Shown here one piece after another: positions 6,575 through 13,337 of a stretch of 13,337 bases of DNA (position 1 is the first letter of the stretch; every line of letters starts with the position of its first letter). This DNA is from Bacteroidota bacterium (GTDB lineage Bacteria; Bacteroidota; Bacteroidia; Chitinophagales; Chitinophagaceae). The notes beneath the pieces were generated by a model. The model did not search any database and was not told the origin of the DNA. It saw only the letters and a list, made by a program, of their open reading frames with translations. The DNA lies in NCBI GenBank assembly GCA_028876035.1, contig JAGWTK010000066.1, positions 1 to 13,337 on the forward strand, written 5' to 3'. The position numbers and the translations under genes are program-made.

Positions 6575-7186
6575 TTATAAAAGATTTTCCAGTACGGCCT
6601 GTAAATTCTCCAACCCGGTATGCCGGTAGCAACGCATGCCTGTTTTCAGGGCTGCATCTACCAATATCTGCCGATCATCGAAATAAATGCATTGTTCGGG
6701 CTTTGCCTGTGCGATACCCATGGCGAGCTGGAAGATCCCCGGGTCGGGTTTACGCATGCCTACATCGCAAGACGATACAAAGGCATCGAAGCATTCGTGC
6801 ATCCGGAATTTTTTGATGCGGTAGTCATTGAGTTCTTTGCCTTCATTGTTAATTGAGATAAACCTGAACTGGTGACGGTTTTCCTCCCTGAACTTTACCA
6901 GCCAGTTCCTCGCAGGCAATTCATAGGATTGCTCCTGCATGAAATTAATAATGGCTTCTTTGGTAAAGGGGCGGTCTTTGTAAAAAAGGGTAGTATCGAG
7001 GTACTGGTCAAGCGTTATCTTCCCGATTTCATATACATTAAAAATGAACTCGTGCAGGATATTCATTTCTTCGTAGGAGAACCCAAATTTCTCTGCGGCG
7101 GATCTTCGTGCATCATGACTCCATCCATTGCTCAGGAGCACGCCGCCAATGTCCAGGAAAATGATTTTTTTAAAAGGCATAGTCAT
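6575..7186 (-). CDS. HAD-superfamily hydrolase (subfamily IA type)
   Basis: 203 residues, cytoplasmic, no signal peptide. The HAD motifs are in order: motif I FLDIGGVLL (nucleophile Asp12), an alpha-helical cap at about 20-95, motif II FISINNEG (Ser111), motif III RKPDPGIF (Lys146), and motif IV IYFDDRQ (Asp170, Asp171). In motif I the second Asp of the usual DxD is Gly14, as in YihX-like members (DLGNV), which still act as sugar-phosphate phosphatases, so activity is not excluded. Substrate unknown. It is the first gene of the minus-strand run; its stop lies 42 bp before the SCO start. Co-transcription is possible, but the function has no obvious link with metal handling. The start may be ATG at 7186 or the second ATG at 7180; both precede PFKKIIFLD. 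Confidence 0.85.
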   Translation of the reverse strand: MTMPFKKIIFLDIGGVLLSNGWSHDARRSAAEKFGFSYEEMNILHEFIFNVYEIGKITLDQYLDTTLFYKDRPFTKEAIINFMQEQSYELPARNWLVKFREENRHQFRFISINNEGKELNDYRIKKFRMHECFDAFVSSCDVGMRKPDPGIFQLAMGIAQAKPEQCIYFDDRQILVDAALKTGMRCYRHTGLENLQAVLENLL

Positions 7187-7292
7187 CCTTAAATATACAA
7201 CGCCTTCAGCGGAATTTTACGATATGGTTTACTGATAAATAAACCCTAATTTAATGGCTTCTAACCATCAACTTTCTTACTCAAGATTCGCC

Positions 7293-8924
7293 ATGAAACA
7301 ACTGCTTGCCATCACATTGCTATGCGCGCTCAACGCCGGCGTGCAGGCCCAGTCCAACAATGCATTCCCGGTACAAACTGTTACGCAGAAAGGTATCATC
7401 GAAGGTGACTACAATACCCATACCGGTATCCAGACCTACCTGGGTGTGCCTTTTGCAAAACCGCCGGTGGGCAATCTTCGCTGGAAGGCCCCGCAACCCA
7501 TGGATCCCTGGAAGGGCGTAAAGCAAACAAAGAAGTTCGGGCCACGTCCGATGCAAACCCTGGTGTTTGGTGATATGGCTTCCCGCTCGGATGGCGTAAG
7601 TGAGGATTGTTTGTATTTGAATATCTGGACACCTGCCACGCGTACCAGCAAGAATCTGCCGGTATTACTTTACTTTTTTGGGGGTGGATATGTTGCAGGC
7701 GATGGTTCCGAACCGCGCTACGATGGAGAAGCGATGGCAAAAAAGGGAATCGTTGCGATCACCTGCAACTACCGCCTCAACATATTTGGCTTTCTGGCAC
7801 ATCCTGAACTGAGTGCCGAAGCGCCGTATAGAGCATCGGGCAATTATGGTTTGCTGGATCAGCTTGCAGCATTACAATGGGTGCAGCAAAACATTGCAGC
7901 CTTTGGCGGCGATCCCAAAAAAGTGACCATTGCCGGTGAATCAGCCGGGTCAATTTCCGTGAGTTACCAGATGGCATCACCACTGGCACGTAACCTGATT
8001 GCCGGTGCTATTGGTGAAAGCGGAGCTGGTATCAGCCCAACCCTGCCGCCTGTTCCATTGAAAGAAGCAGAAGCGACCGGTGCAGACTTTGTAAAAAAAG
8101 CAGGCTTTAAATCTATTGCCGAAATGAGAGCGCTGCCGACACGCGATGTGTACGAGATATACAATGAATCGAAACGTTTCGGATTTCCGGTGGTGGCAGA
8201 TGGTTATTTCTTACCAAAAACATTGCCCGAAATTTTTGCTGCCGGTCAGCAGGCGCAGGTGCCTTTATTGCTGGGATGGAATTCTGCGGAGATACCCGGA
8301 CAAGCATTTATGCAGGGACAACCCTACAAAGAGGAAAATTATGTAGCACGTGTGAAAGCAGAATACCCGAAAGATGTTGAAGAGGTATTGAAACTGTACC
8401 CGCATAGTGATGACAAAGAGATTGAATTATCAGCGACTGCACTGGCCGCAGATCGCTTTATCTCTTACAGCACCTGGAAATGGTTCGACCTGCATCGCAA
8501 TAACTCTTCTCAACCCGTCTATCGTTATTTGTTCAGCAGGGTACGCCCCCCGCTGGTAGACAATACCGTTAGTTCAGGACTTGCAGGCGGCACTGTTAAA
8601 AATGGAGAGGGGGCGCCCAAGCCTCCACCGCCGGTAGGTGCGCCGCATGCTTCGGAAATCGAATATTGTATGGGCAATCTCGGATTGGTGAAAGACTATG
8701 CATGGACGGCGGATGATTACAAAGTGTCGAATGCCATGCTGAGTTATTTTGCCAATTTCATAAAGACCGGCAATCCCAACGGAACCGGCTTACCCGAATG
8801 GCAGGCTGCGAAAGCACATGATCCCAAACCGCCGGTAATGGTCATTGATGTACAATCGAAGCAAATAACTGCGCCTGATGATGCCCGTTATGAGTTTCTG
8901 GACAAGGCCTATAAGAACAAATAA
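7293..8924 (+). CDS. Exported type-B carboxylesterase
   Basis: 543 residues from the ATG at 7293, chosen because it begins a signal peptide (MKQLLAITLLCALNAGVQAQ); an in-frame ATG at 7254 would add 13 polar residues before it. Alpha/beta-hydrolase of the carboxylesterase type B family: YLGVPFAKPPVG (49-60), the family signature EDCLYLNIW (104-112), the oxyanion loop FFGGGYVAG (128-136), the serine elbow GESAG with Ser217, the acid in GWNSAE (Glu333), and the His in GAPHASE (His452). The triad is complete, so an active ester hydrolase in the periplasm or outside the cell is expected. Natural substrate unknown; relatives act on p-nitrobenzyl, aryl and short-chain esters. A Gly/Pro-rich stretch (about 432-450) precedes the catalytic His. 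It is transcribed away from the HAD gene and stands 74 bp upstream of the permease gene; a functional link to either side is not evident. Confidence 0.94.
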   Translation: MKQLLAITLLCALNAGVQAQSNNAFPVQTVTQKGIIEGDYNTHTGIQTYLGVPFAKPPVGNLRWKAPQPMDPWKGVKQTKKFGPRPMQTLVFGDMASRSDGVSEDCLYLNIWTPATRTSKNLPVLLYFFGGGYVAGDGSEPRYDGEAMAKKGIVAITCNYRLNIFGFLAHPELSAEAPYRASGNYGLLDQLAALQWVQQNIAAFGGDPKKVTIAGESAGSISVSYQMASPLARNLIAGAIGESGAGISPTLPPVPLKEAEATGADFVKKAGFKSIAEMRALPTRDVYEIYNESKRFGFPVVADGYFLPKTLPEIFAAGQQAQVPLLLGWNSAEIPGQAFMQGQPYKEENYVARVKAEYPKDVEEVLKLYPHSDDKEIELSATALAADRFISYSTWKWFDLHRNNSSQPVYRYLFSRVRPPLVDNTVSSGLAGGTVKNGEGAPKPPPPVGAPHASEIEYCMGNLGLVKDYAWTADDYKVSNAMLSYFANFIKTGNPNGTGLPEWQAAKAHDPKPPVMVIDVQSKQITAPDDARYEFLDKAYKNK

Positions 8925-8998
8925 GGCTCCGCGCATACGATGCCGGACGGTATCCTACCTGTGTAAACCATTGCAACGACGACCTTAAATCGCTTGTC

Positions 8999-9994
8999 AT
9001 GTTTATACTGCAGACTTATTCCTCCGCGGTTATTTTTTGCGTGATAACCATGCTTTGCTGGGGTTCCTGGGCGAATACACAGAAACTGGCAGGATCCAGC
9101 TGGCGTTTCGAGCTGTTTTACTGGGATTATGTTTTTGGGATTTTATTGATGGCGCTGGTGCTGGCCTTAACCCTTGGCAGCAGCGGACAGCAGGGGCGAT
9201 CGTTCCTGGCAGATTATGCGCAGGCGGATGCTGTCAATATCCGATCAGCCTTACTCGGAGGTATTGTGTTTAATGCGGCCAATATATTGTTGGTAGCTGC
9301 AATATCCATTGCCGGTATGTCGGTTGCATTCCCGGTAGGCATTGGCATTGCATTGGTGCTGGGCGTTATTATCAATTATGTATCTGCTCCGCAGGGGAAC
9401 CCGGTTTTTCTATTCGCTGGAATCGGCCTGATAGCATTGGCAATTGTGCTGAATGCAAGTGCGTATAAGAAAACATCTTCCGTTAATCAACGTCCATCTG
9501 CCAGAGGACTTTTTATTTCGGTAGCGGCAGGCGTGCTGATGAGTTTTTTCTATCGCTTTGTGGCGGCCTCGATGTTCCCGGATTTTACACAACCGATTGC
9601 CGGACGGTTAAGTCCGTATACCGCCATGGTGTTTTTTGCAGGCGGGGTTCTCATCAGCAATTTTTTGTTCAATACCTATATCATGCTTCGCCCGTTGTCG
9701 GGGACCAGGTTGCGCTTCAGCGATTATTTTTCCGGCGGATTTTTCAACCATCTGACCGGTATTATCGGGGGTATGATCTGGTGTGTTGGTATGTCTTTCA
9801 GTGTCCTGGCATCGGATAAAGCAGGTACGGCCATCTCGTACGGGCTGGGACAGGGCGCCACGGTAGTCGCAGCCGCCTGGGGTATTTTTATCTGGAGGGA
9901 GTTTAAAAATGCGCCCAAAGGAGTGGACCTCCTGCTTAACCTGATGTTGTTATTGTATATCGCGGGGATTGCCATGGTGATCTATGCCCGGTAA
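8999..9994 (+). CDS. DMT-superfamily permease (ureide permease / GRP sugar-uptake type)
   Basis: 331 residues, strongly hydrophobic, with about ten membrane helices (approximately 8-26, 43-60, 83-104, 106-126, 135-152, 170-190, 207-226, 248-270, 278-298, 309-329). The N-terminal segment FCVITMLCWGSWANTQKL (13-30) followed by FELFYWDY (38-45) is characteristic of the ureide permease/glucose-ribose porter branch of the drug/metabolite transporter superfamily. It sits in the inner membrane and probably carries a sugar, nucleobase or ureide. The ribokinase gene follows 21 bp later on the same strand, so import of ribose or a ribose-containing metabolite is the most economical reading. No signal for regulation is evident in the 74 bp upstream. 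Family assignment is fairly sure, the substrate is not. Confidence 0.85.
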   Translation: MFILQTYSSAVIFCVITMLCWGSWANTQKLAGSSWRFELFYWDYVFGILLMALVLALTLGSSGQQGRSFLADYAQADAVNIRSALLGGIVFNAANILLVAAISIAGMSVAFPVGIGIALVLGVIINYVSAPQGNPVFLFAGIGLIALAIVLNASAYKKTSSVNQRPSARGLFISVAAGVLMSFFYRFVAASMFPDFTQPIAGRLSPYTAMVFFAGGVLISNFLFNTYIMLRPLSGTRLRFSDYFSGGFFNHLTGIIGGMIWCVGMSFSVLASDKAGTAISYGLGQGATVVAAAWGIFIWREFKNAPKGVDLLLNLMLLLYIAGIAMVIYAR

Positions 9995-10015
9995 TTTCGC
10001 TTAACCGTATACGTT

Positions 10016-10912
10016 ATGTGCGCTGTTTTTGTTGCAGGCAGTACCAATACCGACATGGTGGTGAGGACCACCCGGTTTCCCATGCCAGGCGAAACCCTGA
10101 TAGGCGGTGAATTTTTTATGTTCTCCGGCGGCAAGGGTGCCAACCAGGCCGTCGCCGCTGCCAGGCTGGGAGCGAAGGTGTATTTTATTGGCAAGACCGG
10201 TAATGATGTATTTGGTGAACGTGTATTGCAGCAACTGGCAGGTGAAAACATTGATACCAGGTTTTTGGTGACAGATCCTGCAGCAGCATCCGGCACCGCA
10301 CTCATATTGGTTGATGCAAAAGGCGAAAATGAAATTGTGGTAGCGCCTGGTGCCAATGATCAGTTACTGCCGGAAGATATTGAAGAAGCCCTGGGGCTGA
10401 TGGATGCGGGTGATATATTGCTTGTACAGCTGGAAATACCATTGGAAACCGTTGCGTATGCTGTGGAAAAAGCATCTGCCAAAGGGATGCGGGTAATACT
10501 CAATCCGGCACCAGCCCGGGCTTTGCCCGACAAATTGTTTCCGCATCTCTTCCTGGTAACGCCCAACGAAACAGAAGCTGGTTTGCTTACCGGTATTTCC
10601 GTGTCAGATGAAACAACAGCTACCCAGGCAGCGCATGTATTGATCAGCAAAGGAATTCCTCAGGTGATCATAACCCTGGGTGCAAAGGGTGCTCTGTTTG
10701 TATCAGGGCAGGAGCAAATGCTTATACCAGCACCGAGGGTGCAAGCAATCGACAGTACCGCTGCCGGGGATGTATTCAACGGTGCACTCGCTGCCTCGCT
10801 TTCTAAAGGGCTGGATTGGAAACCCGCCATTGAACTGGCCTGCAAAGCGGCGACCCTGTCCGTTACAAAAATGGGCGCCCAATCTTCCATGCCCTATCTC
10901 TCCGAACTCTAA
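10016..10912 (+). CDS. rbsK: Ribokinase
   Basis: 298 residues, full length for a PfkB-family ribokinase, cytoplasmic. It phosphorylates D-ribose at O5 with ATP, feeding the pentose phosphate pathway and nucleotide synthesis. Visible elements: GSTNTDMV (8-15) for sugar binding, GGKGANQA (38-45, PfkB signature 1), NPAPA (163-167), TPNETEA (182-188) and DSTAAGDVFNGA (246-257, PfkB signature 2, catalytic base Asp252). The second signature reads AAGD rather than the more common GAGD; this occurs in other ribokinases and should leave the anion hole intact. The close spacing to the permease gene supports a transport-and-phosphorylation pair. No repressor, ribose-binding protein or nucleoside hydrolase gene is in the window. 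A different PfkB sugar substrate cannot be ruled out, but GGKGANQA strongly favours ribose. Confidence 0.93.
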   Translation: MCAVFVAGSTNTDMVVRTTRFPMPGETLIGGEFFMFSGGKGANQAVAAARLGAKVYFIGKTGNDVFGERVLQQLAGENIDTRFLVTDPAAASGTALILVDAKGENEIVVAPGANDQLLPEDIEEALGLMDAGDILLVQLEIPLETVAYAVEKASAKGMRVILNPAPARALPDKLFPHLFLVTPNETEAGLLTGISVSDETTATQAAHVLISKGIPQVIITLGAKGALFVSGQEQMLIPAPRVQAIDSTAAGDVFNGALAASLSKGLDWKPAIELACKAATLSVTKMGAQSSMPYLSEL

Positions 10913-10941
10913 CTGATTAACCCGTTCCGCTTACTTCCCCG

Positions 10942-11011
10942 CTTCTTACCTCTTTCCCCCAACCTCTCACCTCACACCTTTCACCTCTCACCTTACACTT
11001 CTCACCGCTCA
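10942..11011. repeat. Degenerate 7-bp tandem repeat (consensus CCTCTCA)
   Basis: Read in steps of seven from 10963 the units are CCTCTCA, CCTCACA, CCTTTCA, CCTCTCA, CCTTACA, CTTCTCA, CCGCTCA; every unit keeps at least five of seven consensus bases. Three weaker units (CTTCTTA, CCTCTTT, CCCCCAA) extend it left to 10942, for about ten units and 70 bp. The plus strand has no G from 10942 to 11006, so the complement carries regularly spaced GG pairs and one G5 run. It fills most of the gap between ribokinase and the DUF2892 gene. Function unknown. Confidence 0.75.
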
Positions 11012-11013
11012 CT

Positions 11014-11027
11014 GTAACAAAAGTCAC
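11014..11027. promoter_or_regulatory. Near-palindrome, candidate Crp/Fnr-type operator
   Basis: GTAAC-AAAA-GTCAC is an imperfect dyad (one mismatch in 5-bp arms with a 4-bp centre), ending 45 bp before the DUF2892 start codon. Half-sites of this length with a 4-bp centre are the geometry of Fnr/HcpR-type regulators, and the distance would suit an activator just upstream of the promoter. This is a suggestion from shape only; no -7 box of good quality is visible downstream of it. Confidence 0.35.
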
Positions 11028-11072
11028 GTTCTGGCAGGATAACACTGACTAAATTGCTTAAAACTTCCCAAT

Positions 11073-11282
11073 ATGAAAAAGAACATGGGTAACGCTGATC
11101 GCGTGGTACGCCTGCTGGTAGCAGCAGTTATTGCCGTACTTTACTTCACCCATACCATTACCGGTACCCTGGGTATCGTACTATTGGTATTGGCGGGTGT
11201 ATTTGTACTGACCAGCCTGATCAGTTTTTGTCCTCTTTACACGCTTGTTGGCATGAACACCTGTCCGGCCAAAAAAGCCTGA
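11073..11282 (+). CDS. Small DUF2892 inner-membrane protein
   Basis: 69 residues. The N-terminal motif MKKNMGNADRVVRLLVA, two membrane helices (about 10-26 and 31-51) and the conserved end SFCPLYTLVGMNTC with Cys53 and Cys64 identify the DUF2892 family, related to the membrane part of YgaP, where it is joined to a rhodanese (sulfurtransferase) domain. Here it stands alone. The family's role is not established; the link to sulfur or redox chemistry comes from its frequent rhodanese partner. It appears to be a single-gene unit with its own upstream near-palindrome and a strong terminator directly after it. Length and motifs are complete, so I take it as intact. Confidence 0.9.
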   Translation: MKKNMGNADRVVRLLVAAVIAVLYFTHTITGTLGIVLLVLAGVFVLTSLISFCPLYTLVGMNTCPAKKA

Positions 11283-11327
11283 CCTTCCGGAAAGTGCAGT
11301 TTGATAGTTTAGAAATAAGGTTTACCT

Positions 11328-11357
11328 AAAACCGGCAGTCTTGCTGCCGGTTTTTTT
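11328..11357 (+). terminator. Rho-independent terminator, probably bidirectional
   Basis: Perfect 11-bp arms AAAACCGGCAG and CTGCCGGTTTT enclose the 5-nt loop TCTTG, followed by three more T (seven T in a row in all). It lies 45 bp after the DUF2892 stop and 12 bp from the end of the convergent adaptor gene. The A-run on the left gives a T-run on the other strand, so it can serve both genes. Confidence 0.92.
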
Positions 11358-11369
11358 ATGCAAAATCAA

Positions 11370-12431
11370 TTATTGCAGCGGTCCTTCCCTGATTTCATCA
11401 TTGGGTGTTGCGAGAATGCTGTCGCCTGCCTGTATATCACCCCATACTTCAATTTTGCCATTGCTGCCTGTACCAGTAATTACATCTTTCTGGTGGATAT
11501 AGCGATCACGCACAACCAGCAGGTATTTTTTTTCAGTAGACGTTACAACCGCTGTTGCGGGTACGTATAAGCTTTCCTGGCTTGTTTTGGGGAAGAGCCG
11601 AACGGTTGCAAACATGCCCGGGCTGAATTGCTGGCTGTGGTTATCAACATCCATTTCAATGCGCTCCGTCCTTAATCCCGGGTTTATATTCTGCGACCTC
11701 CGGCTGATCTTGCCCGTGAACTTTTTTCCCGGAAAGGCGCCCAGGTAGAAGGATGCCGTGTCGCCATCGTGCAGGTCACCGGCATATTGTTCGGCAATAT
11801 CGCATTGCAGGCGCAATACATTGATGCGTTTCAGTTCGAGCAATGGTTTTGTTTTATCGGTCGCATTTACCAGTGCACCGGGGTGGATATTGCGCTCAGT
11901 TATTACGCCGGCGAAAGGTGCCGTAACACGCAGGTAGCCCTTTAACACTTCCTGCATTTGCCAATTGGCTTTTTCTGCGTTGCTTACCAGGCTGTCGGCT
12001 TCCATTTTTGTTTTGAGTGTAGACAGGTCAAGCGCAGATACAGCACCTGCCGTGGCCGATGCTTCCAGCAAACGAAGGTAATGTTCACGATCGATTGCAT
12101 ATTCTGCTTTGCTACGTGCATATTTTTCCTTTGCCTGTGCGACCGCCTGTTCAAGCTCCGGTGCTTCCAGTTCCATCAGCAGTTCGCCCGCTTTTACCCT
12201 GGAGCCGATATCTACCCGAACCGTTTTTACATAGGCATTTACCTTGGGGAAGATGCTCACTTCTTCGAAGGCAGCGAGCTGGGCGGGAACTTCCACCCGG
12301 CTCTTCAAGCCGCCCTGTTCAATACGGGCAATTGGCAGACTTTGTTTCTTTTCCTTTTTTTCAGGTACAGCAGCGCCTGAACTACATCCGGCCAATGCTG
12401 CAGCGATTATGACGATTGAAAAATATTTCAT
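11370..12431 (-). CDS. RND efflux periplasmic adaptor (membrane fusion protein) lipoprotein
   Basis: 353 residues with a lipoprotein signal (MKYFSIVIIAAALAGC, lipidated Cys16). A HlyD/AcrA-type adaptor: first half of the lipoyl domain at about 44-91 (FPKVNAYVKTVRVDIGSRVKAG, split here as 61-70 and 71-82), a short alpha-helical hairpin at about 92-165, the second lipoyl half APFAGVITERNIHPGALV (171-188), beta-barrel at about 205-285 and membrane-proximal domain ending near 350. It bridges the inner-membrane RND pump and an outer-membrane channel in the periplasm. The pump gene lies 18 bp upstream on the same strand; no TolC-like channel gene is visible. There is no His/Met-rich extension of the kind that marks CusB-like metal adaptors, so the substrate class is open. 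Confidence 0.92.
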   Translation of the reverse strand: MKYFSIVIIAAALAGCSSGAAVPEKKEKKQSLPIARIEQGGLKSRVEVPAQLAAFEEVSIFPKVNAYVKTVRVDIGSRVKAGELLMELEAPELEQAVAQAKEKYARSKAEYAIDREHYLRLLEASATAGAVSALDLSTLKTKMEADSLVSNAEKANWQMQEVLKGYLRVTAPFAGVITERNIHPGALVNATDKTKPLLELKRINVLRLQCDIAEQYAGDLHDGDTASFYLGAFPGKKFTGKISRRSQNINPGLRTERIEMDVDNHSQQFSPGMFATVRLFPKTSQESLYVPATAVVTSTEKKYLLVVRDRYIHQKDVITGTGSNGKIEVWGDIQAGDSILATPNDEIREGPLQ

Positions 12432-12449
12432 GTTTGTATTATTTGATGT

Positions 12450-13337
12450 TTATGCTTGTTCAGATTCGGGCAATAACGAAACGGGTTCGAAACCGGATTT
12501 TTGCCGGATCCAGCCATAGACCAGCGGCACAATAAACAAGGCTGCGATGGTAGAGGCGATCAATCCTCCGATCACGGCACGACCGAGCGGGGCCGACTGG
12601 TCGCCGGATTCACCCAAACCGCTGGCCATGGGAATCATACCGGCAATCATCGCGAGGCTGGTCATGAGGATGGGACGCAAACGAATGCTGGCTGCTACCG
12701 ACGCGGCACGGAATGGATCACGGTATTCCAGTCGCAGCGCCTCTGCATTGGTAACGATCAAAATGGCGTTGGCAACCGATACGCCCACCGACATAATGAT
12801 GCCCATATACGAATGCAGATTCAGCGTGGCACCTGTTGCCAGCAATAGCAGCATTGAACCGAGTAACACGGCCGGTACGGTGGACAACACCGACAAAGCC
12901 ACGCCAAACGATTGGTAATTCGCTGCCAGGAGGAGTAGGATCACCACAACGGCTGCCAGCAATCCGCTCTGCAGGGATGACAATGTTTCCGTGAGCAGTG
13001 ATGACATGCCGCGGACTTCAGTAACAAGTCCGGCCGGTGGTTCGCCGGTTTCCGCAATCGCTTTTTGTACAGCGGTAGTTGCAGCGCCTAAATCTTTTTT
13101 GTAAATATTTGCACTAACGGTAATGAACCGCCGCGGTCCGCTGCGATCATATTCTCCCGGCATGGTGTCGGCAGCGAGCGTTGCCACATCGGCGAGTATA
13201 GGTCTCGACTGGCCCTTTACCAATGGGGTCATTGCCAGATCGGTGGGAGTGGTCATGAGGTATTCCGGCACCTGTACCTGGGTTTGGTAGGTGTAGGAGG
13301 TACGGTCGTCCAGCCAGAAATTTTTGATCGTATAACG
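12450..13337 (-). CDS. RND-family efflux permease, C-terminal part (5' end outside window)
   Basis: The frame is open to the right edge; 295 residues are visible of an expected 1000 or more. The visible part opens in the periplasmic docking/porter region (FWLDDRTSYTYQTQVQVPEY), continues through RPILADVATL (45-54), and ends with five membrane helices from about residue 124 onward, including ANYQSFGVALSVLSTVPAVL and VGVSVANAILIVTNAE. This is the C-terminal half of an AcrB/CusA-type proton-driven pump. At the position of the AcrB relay lysine (Lys940, in LSAKNAILIV) this protein has Ala188, so it is not a classical AcrB relay. The order pump then adaptor is the reverse of the common adaptor-pump order. 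Substrate cannot be told from this part; either multidrug or metal export is possible. The ATG/GTG codons near 13271 are internal, not starts. Confidence 0.93.
   Translation of the reverse strand, partial: RYTIKNFWLDDRTSYTYQTQVQVPEYLMTTPTDLAMTPLVKGQSRPILADVATLAADTMPGEYDRSGPRRFITVSANIYKKDLGAATTAVQKAIAETGEPPAGLVTEVRGMSSLLTETLSSLQSGLLAAVVVILLLLAANYQSFGVALSVLSTVPAVLLGSMLLLLATGATLNLHSYMGIIMSVGVSVANAILIVTNAEALRLEYRDPFRAASVAASIRLRPILMTSLAMIAGMIPMASGLGESGDQSAPLGRAVIGGLIASTIAALFIVPLVYGWIRQKSGFEPVSLLPESEQA

Noticed and set aside
6575..7186. HAD protein as an inactive pseudoenzyme because the second Asp of motif I is Gly
   Set aside because: YihX-like members with the same change are active and the other three motifs are intact.
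7396..7740. Open frame of 114 codons on the minus strand inside the esterase gene
   Set aside because: It overlaps a well-supported carboxylesterase with intact motifs; the translation shows no family features.
8939..8954. Hairpin GATGCC-GGAC-GGTATC after the esterase gene, possible terminator
   Set aside because: Six-bp stem with a G-T pair and no T-run; too weak to call as a terminator.
11958..12380. Open frame of 140 codons on the plus strand, rich in Cys and Phe, inside the adaptor gene
   Set aside because: It is the mirror of the adaptor's helical hairpin and lipoyl codons; no start signal or domain.
12547..12918. Open frame of 123 codons on the plus strand inside the RND gene
   Set aside because: Antisense to the conserved membrane helices of the pump.

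Overview
The window looks like a chromosomal segment of a Bacteroidota bacterium, probably of the Chitinophagaceae type. This is inferred from a TonB-dependent receptor with an N-terminal carboxypeptidase-regulatory-like domain, several lipoproteins, the absence of clear Shine-Dalgarno sequences, and matches to the Bacteroidota promoter form TTG-N(17-23)-TAnnTTTG. Species assignment is not possible by eye. I see no rRNA, tRNA, CRISPR array, transposase or phage gene.

Layout. (1) 1-228, minus strand: N-terminal fragment of an exported parallel beta-helix-type protein cut by the window edge. (2) 298-7186, minus strand: a compact run read from right to left: HAD hydrolase, SCO1-type lipoprotein, a small exported cysteine-containing protein of no family I can name, a TonB-dependent receptor, a PepSY membrane protein, an exported DJ-1/PfpI-family protein, and a YHS-domain lipoprotein. 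Gaps are 4-42 bp, with one ATGA overlap. The exception is a 160-bp gap in front of the receptor that holds a 17-bp palindrome. (3) 7293-10912, plus strand: an exported type-B carboxylesterase, then a DMT-type ureide/sugar permease and a ribokinase 21 bp apart. (4) 10913-11072: an intergenic region with a degenerate 7-bp tandem repeat and a Crp/Fnr-like near-palindrome, leading into a small DUF2892 membrane protein with a strong terminator. (5) 11370-13337, minus strand: an RND efflux permease (5' part outside the window) followed by its periplasmic adaptor lipoprotein.

How the genes fit together. The middle minus-strand run is the most interesting part. SCO proteins deliver copper and handle thiols, YHS domains and CxxxC-type motifs are plausible metal ligands, and receptor plus PepSY pairs are typical of metal-complex uptake. 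The set therefore reads as an envelope system for acquiring and handling a metal, most likely copper. The metal identity is inference. The small protein (CxGxC plus a terminal FHPP motif) and the internally duplicated PepSY protein are the parts least explained by known families. The permease/ribokinase pair suggests uptake and phosphorylation of ribose or a ribose-containing compound.
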